Part shown: piece after piece, positions 5,380-7,142 of the stretch | Position numbering within the stretch: position 1 is the first letter of the stretch | Layout of the letters: every line of letters starts with the position of its first letter | NCBI GenBank assembly: GCA_025451135.1 | Contig: JANWKW010000111.1 | Coordinates: forward strand, 1 to 7,142 | Length of the DNA stretch: 7,142 nt | Direction of reading: 5' to 3' | From: Vulcanimicrobiia bacterium | Lineage (GTDB): Bacteria; Vulcanimicrobiota; Vulcanimicrobiia; Vulcanimicrobiales; Vulcanimicrobiaceae | Notes under the pieces: generated by a model | Database searches by the model: none | Told to the model about the DNA's origin: nothing | Seen by the model: only the letters and a program-made list of their open reading frames with translations | Made by a program: the position numbers and the translations under genes

Positions 5380-6858
5380 GTGGATCAGACCAAAGCGCCC
5401 TACTTCCAGGCCTTGCTCGATTATGTCGATGCGGGCGTCTTGCCGTTCCATACGCCCGGCCACATCCAGGGCGTCGGAATGGATCCGGCGTTCCGCGAGT
5501 TCGTCGGCGATAACATCTGCGCGATCGACCTGACGCCGATGCCGGGCATCGACGACTTGCTCCAGCCGACCGCGGCCATCAAAGAGGCCCAGGAGCTCGC
5601 GGCCGAGGCCTACGGCGCCGACCATACGTTCTTCCTGATCAACGGCTCGACCAGCGGCAATCAGTGCATGATGATGACCGCGCTCAACCCGGGCGACAAG
5701 ATCGCCGTGCCGCGCAACGCCCACAAGTCGATGCTGGGCGGCCTGGTGATGAGCGGGGCGCACCCCATTTATATGGAGCCGGCGGTCGACAACGAGCTGC
5801 ACATGGATCACTGCGTCACGCCCGAGACGGTCGAACGCACGATCGCCGAGCATCCCGACGTCAAGGCCATCTACGTCGTCAGCCCGACCTACTACGGCGT
5901 GGCCGCGGACCTGCGCTCGATCGTCGCGATCGCACATGCGGCCGACAAACTGGTGCTGGTGGACGAGGCGTGGGGCCCGCACTTCAACTTCCATCAGGCT
6001 TTGCCGGTCTCCGCGACCGAGGCCGGCGCCGACATGTGCATCAACTCGACGCACAAGATGCTCTCGGCGTTCTCGCAGTGCGCGATGCTCCACCAGATCG
6101 GCGATCGCGTCCGTCTCGACCGGCTCAAGGCCGTTCTCAAGATGTTCCTCTCGACCTCGCCGAACTTGCCGATGGTCGCGTCGCTCGACGTCGCCCGCCG
6201 CCAGATGGCGGTCGAGGGCGGCGCCCTGCTCTCGCGCACCATCGCGCTGGCGGAAGAGGCCCGCCGCCGGATCAACGAGATCGAAGGCCTGTACTGCTTC
6301 GGCGAGGAGATCCAAGGTCGCAACGGCGTCTTCGATCTCGACCCGACCAAGATCGCGGTGACCGTCAAGGGGCTCGGCTATACCGGCTACGAGGCCTCGG
6401 AGCTGCTGCGCAAGCGCTACAACATCCAGGTCGAACTCGCCGATCTGTTCAACGTCGTGGCGCTCTTCACGATCGGCACCACCCGCGACGCGATGGAGAA
6501 GTTCATCTTCGCGCTCGAAGAGATGGCGCGCGACGATCGCAAGTTCGACCAGTTCGCGCCCTCGGGCATCCTCGAGCACCGGTTGAAGACGTCGTATCAG
6601 ATGCCCGCCATCCCGCCGATGCGGATGCTCCCGCGCGACGCGTTCCTGGCCGATACCGAGTTCGTCCCGTTCGGCGAGAGCGAAGGCCGCATCTGCGCCG
6701 AGACCCTCTCGCCCTATCCGCCCGGCATCCCGGTCATCTCGCCCGGCGAAGAGCTGACGCTCGAGATCATCGACTACCTCAAGCTCGAGATCAAAGCCGG
6801 CGTCCGCATCCAAGGCCCCTACGACGACGAGCTCAAGTTCGTGCGGGTCGTGAAGTAG
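5380..6858 (+). CDS. Orn/Lys/Arg decarboxylase, short SpeA-like form
   Basis: This cytoplasmic PLP-dependent fold-type I amino-acid decarboxylase has 492 residues from GTG 5380, matching the ~490-residue Bacillus SpeA/YaaO type. It lacks the N-terminal wing domain of the ~710-750-residue E. coli inducible enzymes. Motifs: FHTPGHIQG (23-31), DLTPMPGIDDLLQPT (50-64), FLINGSTSGNQ (85-95), PRNAHKS (111-117), VVSPTYYGV (166-174), DEAWGPH (195-201) with Asp195 for the pyridine nitrogen, and the Schiff-base Lys226 in STHKMLSAFSQ. The C-terminal domain contains SPYPPGIPVISPGE (444-457). The likely product is a polyamine precursor (agmatine, cadaverine or putrescine). Arginine is the most common substrate in this form, but specificity cannot be read here and no speB, speE or agmatine deiminase gene is adjacent, so no symbol is given. 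It appears to be its own transcription unit, set off from bioB by a terminator. Confidence 0.9.
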   Translation: MDQTKAPYFQALLDYVDAGVLPFHTPGHIQGVGMDPAFREFVGDNICAIDLTPMPGIDDLLQPTAAIKEAQELAAEAYGADHTFFLINGSTSGNQCMMMTALNPGDKIAVPRNAHKSMLGGLVMSGAHPIYMEPAVDNELHMDHCVTPETVERTIAEHPDVKAIYVVSPTYYGVAADLRSIVAIAHAADKLVLVDEAWGPHFNFHQALPVSATEAGADMCINSTHKMLSAFSQCAMLHQIGDRVRLDRLKAVLKMFLSTSPNLPMVASLDVARRQMAVEGGALLSRTIALAEEARRRINEIEGLYCFGEEIQGRNGVFDLDPTKIAVTVKGLGYTGYEASELLRKRYNIQVELADLFNVVALFTIGTTRDAMEKFIFALEEMARDDRKFDQFAPSGILEHRLKTSYQMPAIPPMRMLPRDAFLADTEFVPFGESEGRICAETLSPYPPGIPVISPGEELTLEIIDYLKLEIKAGVRIQGPYDDELKFVRVVK

Positions 6859-6872
6859 ATTGACCAACCAAT

Positions 6873-6896
6873 AGCGTTGTTCGCCTAAACGCTTTC
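6873..6896 (+). terminator. Possible weak terminator after the decarboxylase
   Basis: AGCGTT and AACGCT form a 6-bp inverted repeat around a 9-nt spacer, followed by TTC, beginning 15 bp after the decarboxylase stop. The stem is short and the T-run is poor, so this is only a candidate. Confidence 0.3.
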
Positions 6897-7142
6897 ACTC
6901 TGGCCGACGGTATCGAGCGGCGGTCGCTACAACTCGGTGCTCAACGGCGTGCTCTTCAACTGGGGCCGTTCGCATGGATACGAATCCTTTGATTCGCAGA
7001 CCGGTTTCACTATGCCGAATGGGGATGTTCTCGTTCCCGATGCGTCGCTATTGAGTGTTGCGACCTGGACGTCCCTGGACAAGGCGACCCAGGAGAGCTA
7101 CGCTCCGGTGATACTCGACGTCGTCGCCGAGATCGTCTCGAA
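6889..7142 (+). pseudogene. Uma2-family (DUF820) nuclease-like gene, 5'-truncated; right end outside window
   Basis: The frame opens after a TAA at 6886-6888 and runs 84 codons to the edge. Its product, beginning LSLWPTVSSGGRYNSVLNGV, matches the Uma2 pattern M-S-P-T-G/S..R-N..L...L..W. This is followed by GYESFDSQTGFTMPNGDVLV, then PDASLL (the PD motif) and, after a Tyr-Ala-Pro stretch, AEIVS, the usual V-x-E-x-x-S strand. The ~25-50 residues expected before this are missing. Only 27 bp separate the decarboxylase stop from the in-frame TAA, and the first start-like codon is a GTG at 6937, inside the conserved domain. Third positions are more AT-rich than in the genes to the left. Uma2 proteins have a PD-(D/E)XK nuclease fold, occur in large families in cyanobacteria, Chloroflexi and similar bacteria, and have no settled role. 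A decayed copy is most likely; use of the GTG start is possible. Confidence 0.6.

Noticed and set aside
5239..6867. 542-codon open frame on the minus strand opposite the decarboxylase
   Set aside because: Its composition (Arg, Asp, Glu, His, Leu-rich, no motif) is the mirror of a GC-rich coding strand, and the plus strand carries a complete, motif-rich decarboxylase.
6860..6889. TTGACC...CCTAAA as a promoter for the Uma2 remnant
   Set aside because: The -10 match is poor, the spacer is 18 bp, and the gene downstream lacks a proper start.
1..7142. CRISPR arrays, tRNA/rRNA genes, insertion-sequence ends or a defence-type gene cluster
   Set aside because: No direct-repeat arrays, transposase motifs, RNA-gene signatures or further accessory genes were seen on either strand; nearly all sequence is accounted for by the metabolic genes.

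Overview
The window is a GC-rich bacterial segment; by eye most of it is about two-thirds G+C, with a visibly less GC-rich right edge. It carries a compact biotin-synthesis operon flanked by two unrelated metabolic genes. The phylum cannot be fixed from the sequence alone. The lineage looks neither enterobacterial nor typically actinobacterial, because BioA carries Bacillus/Aquifex-like motifs and the amino-acid decarboxylase is the short SpeA-like form. A poorly sampled high-GC phylum such as Eremiobacterota or Chloroflexota would fit, but that is a guess.

Layout, left to right: (1) positions 1-1222, minus strand, the N-terminal 407 codons of a class A FAD-dependent aromatic monooxygenase whose 3' end lies beyond the left edge; (2) a 37-bp divergent gap; (3) bioA-bioF-bioD-bioB on the plus strand (1260-5222), tightly packed: bioA/bioF overlap by 4 bp (GTGA), bioF/bioD overlap by about 26 bp, and bioD/bioB are 12 bp apart; (4) a 157-bp intergenic stretch with two adjacent DNA dyads, an imperfect terminator-type hairpin ending in a T-rich run, and a second perfect hairpin just before the next ribosome binding site; (5) a 492-aa Orn/Lys/Arg decarboxylase (5380-6858); (6) a Uma2-family (DUF820) nuclease remnant without its N-terminus, cut by the right edge.

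BioF makes 8-amino-7-oxononanoate (KAPA) from a pimeloyl thioester and alanine. BioA transaminates it to 7,8-diaminononanoate (DAPA), BioD closes the ureido ring to dethiobiotin, and BioB inserts sulfur to give biotin. All four ring-assembly enzymes are present, but no pimelate-making gene (bioC, bioH, bioW, bioI or bioZ) and no birA is in the window. The gene order A-F-D-B is the one in the Bacillus subtilis bioWAFDBI operon.

No undescribed multi-gene system is evident. The points most worth a second look are inside the known enzymes: BioA matches the Bacillus-type, possibly lysine-dependent subclass at every diagnostic position checked; BioB has Ala where the E. coli enzyme has the cluster ligand Cys128; and BioD lacks the usual adenine-contacting Asn and the LG-x-x-P motif near its C-terminus.
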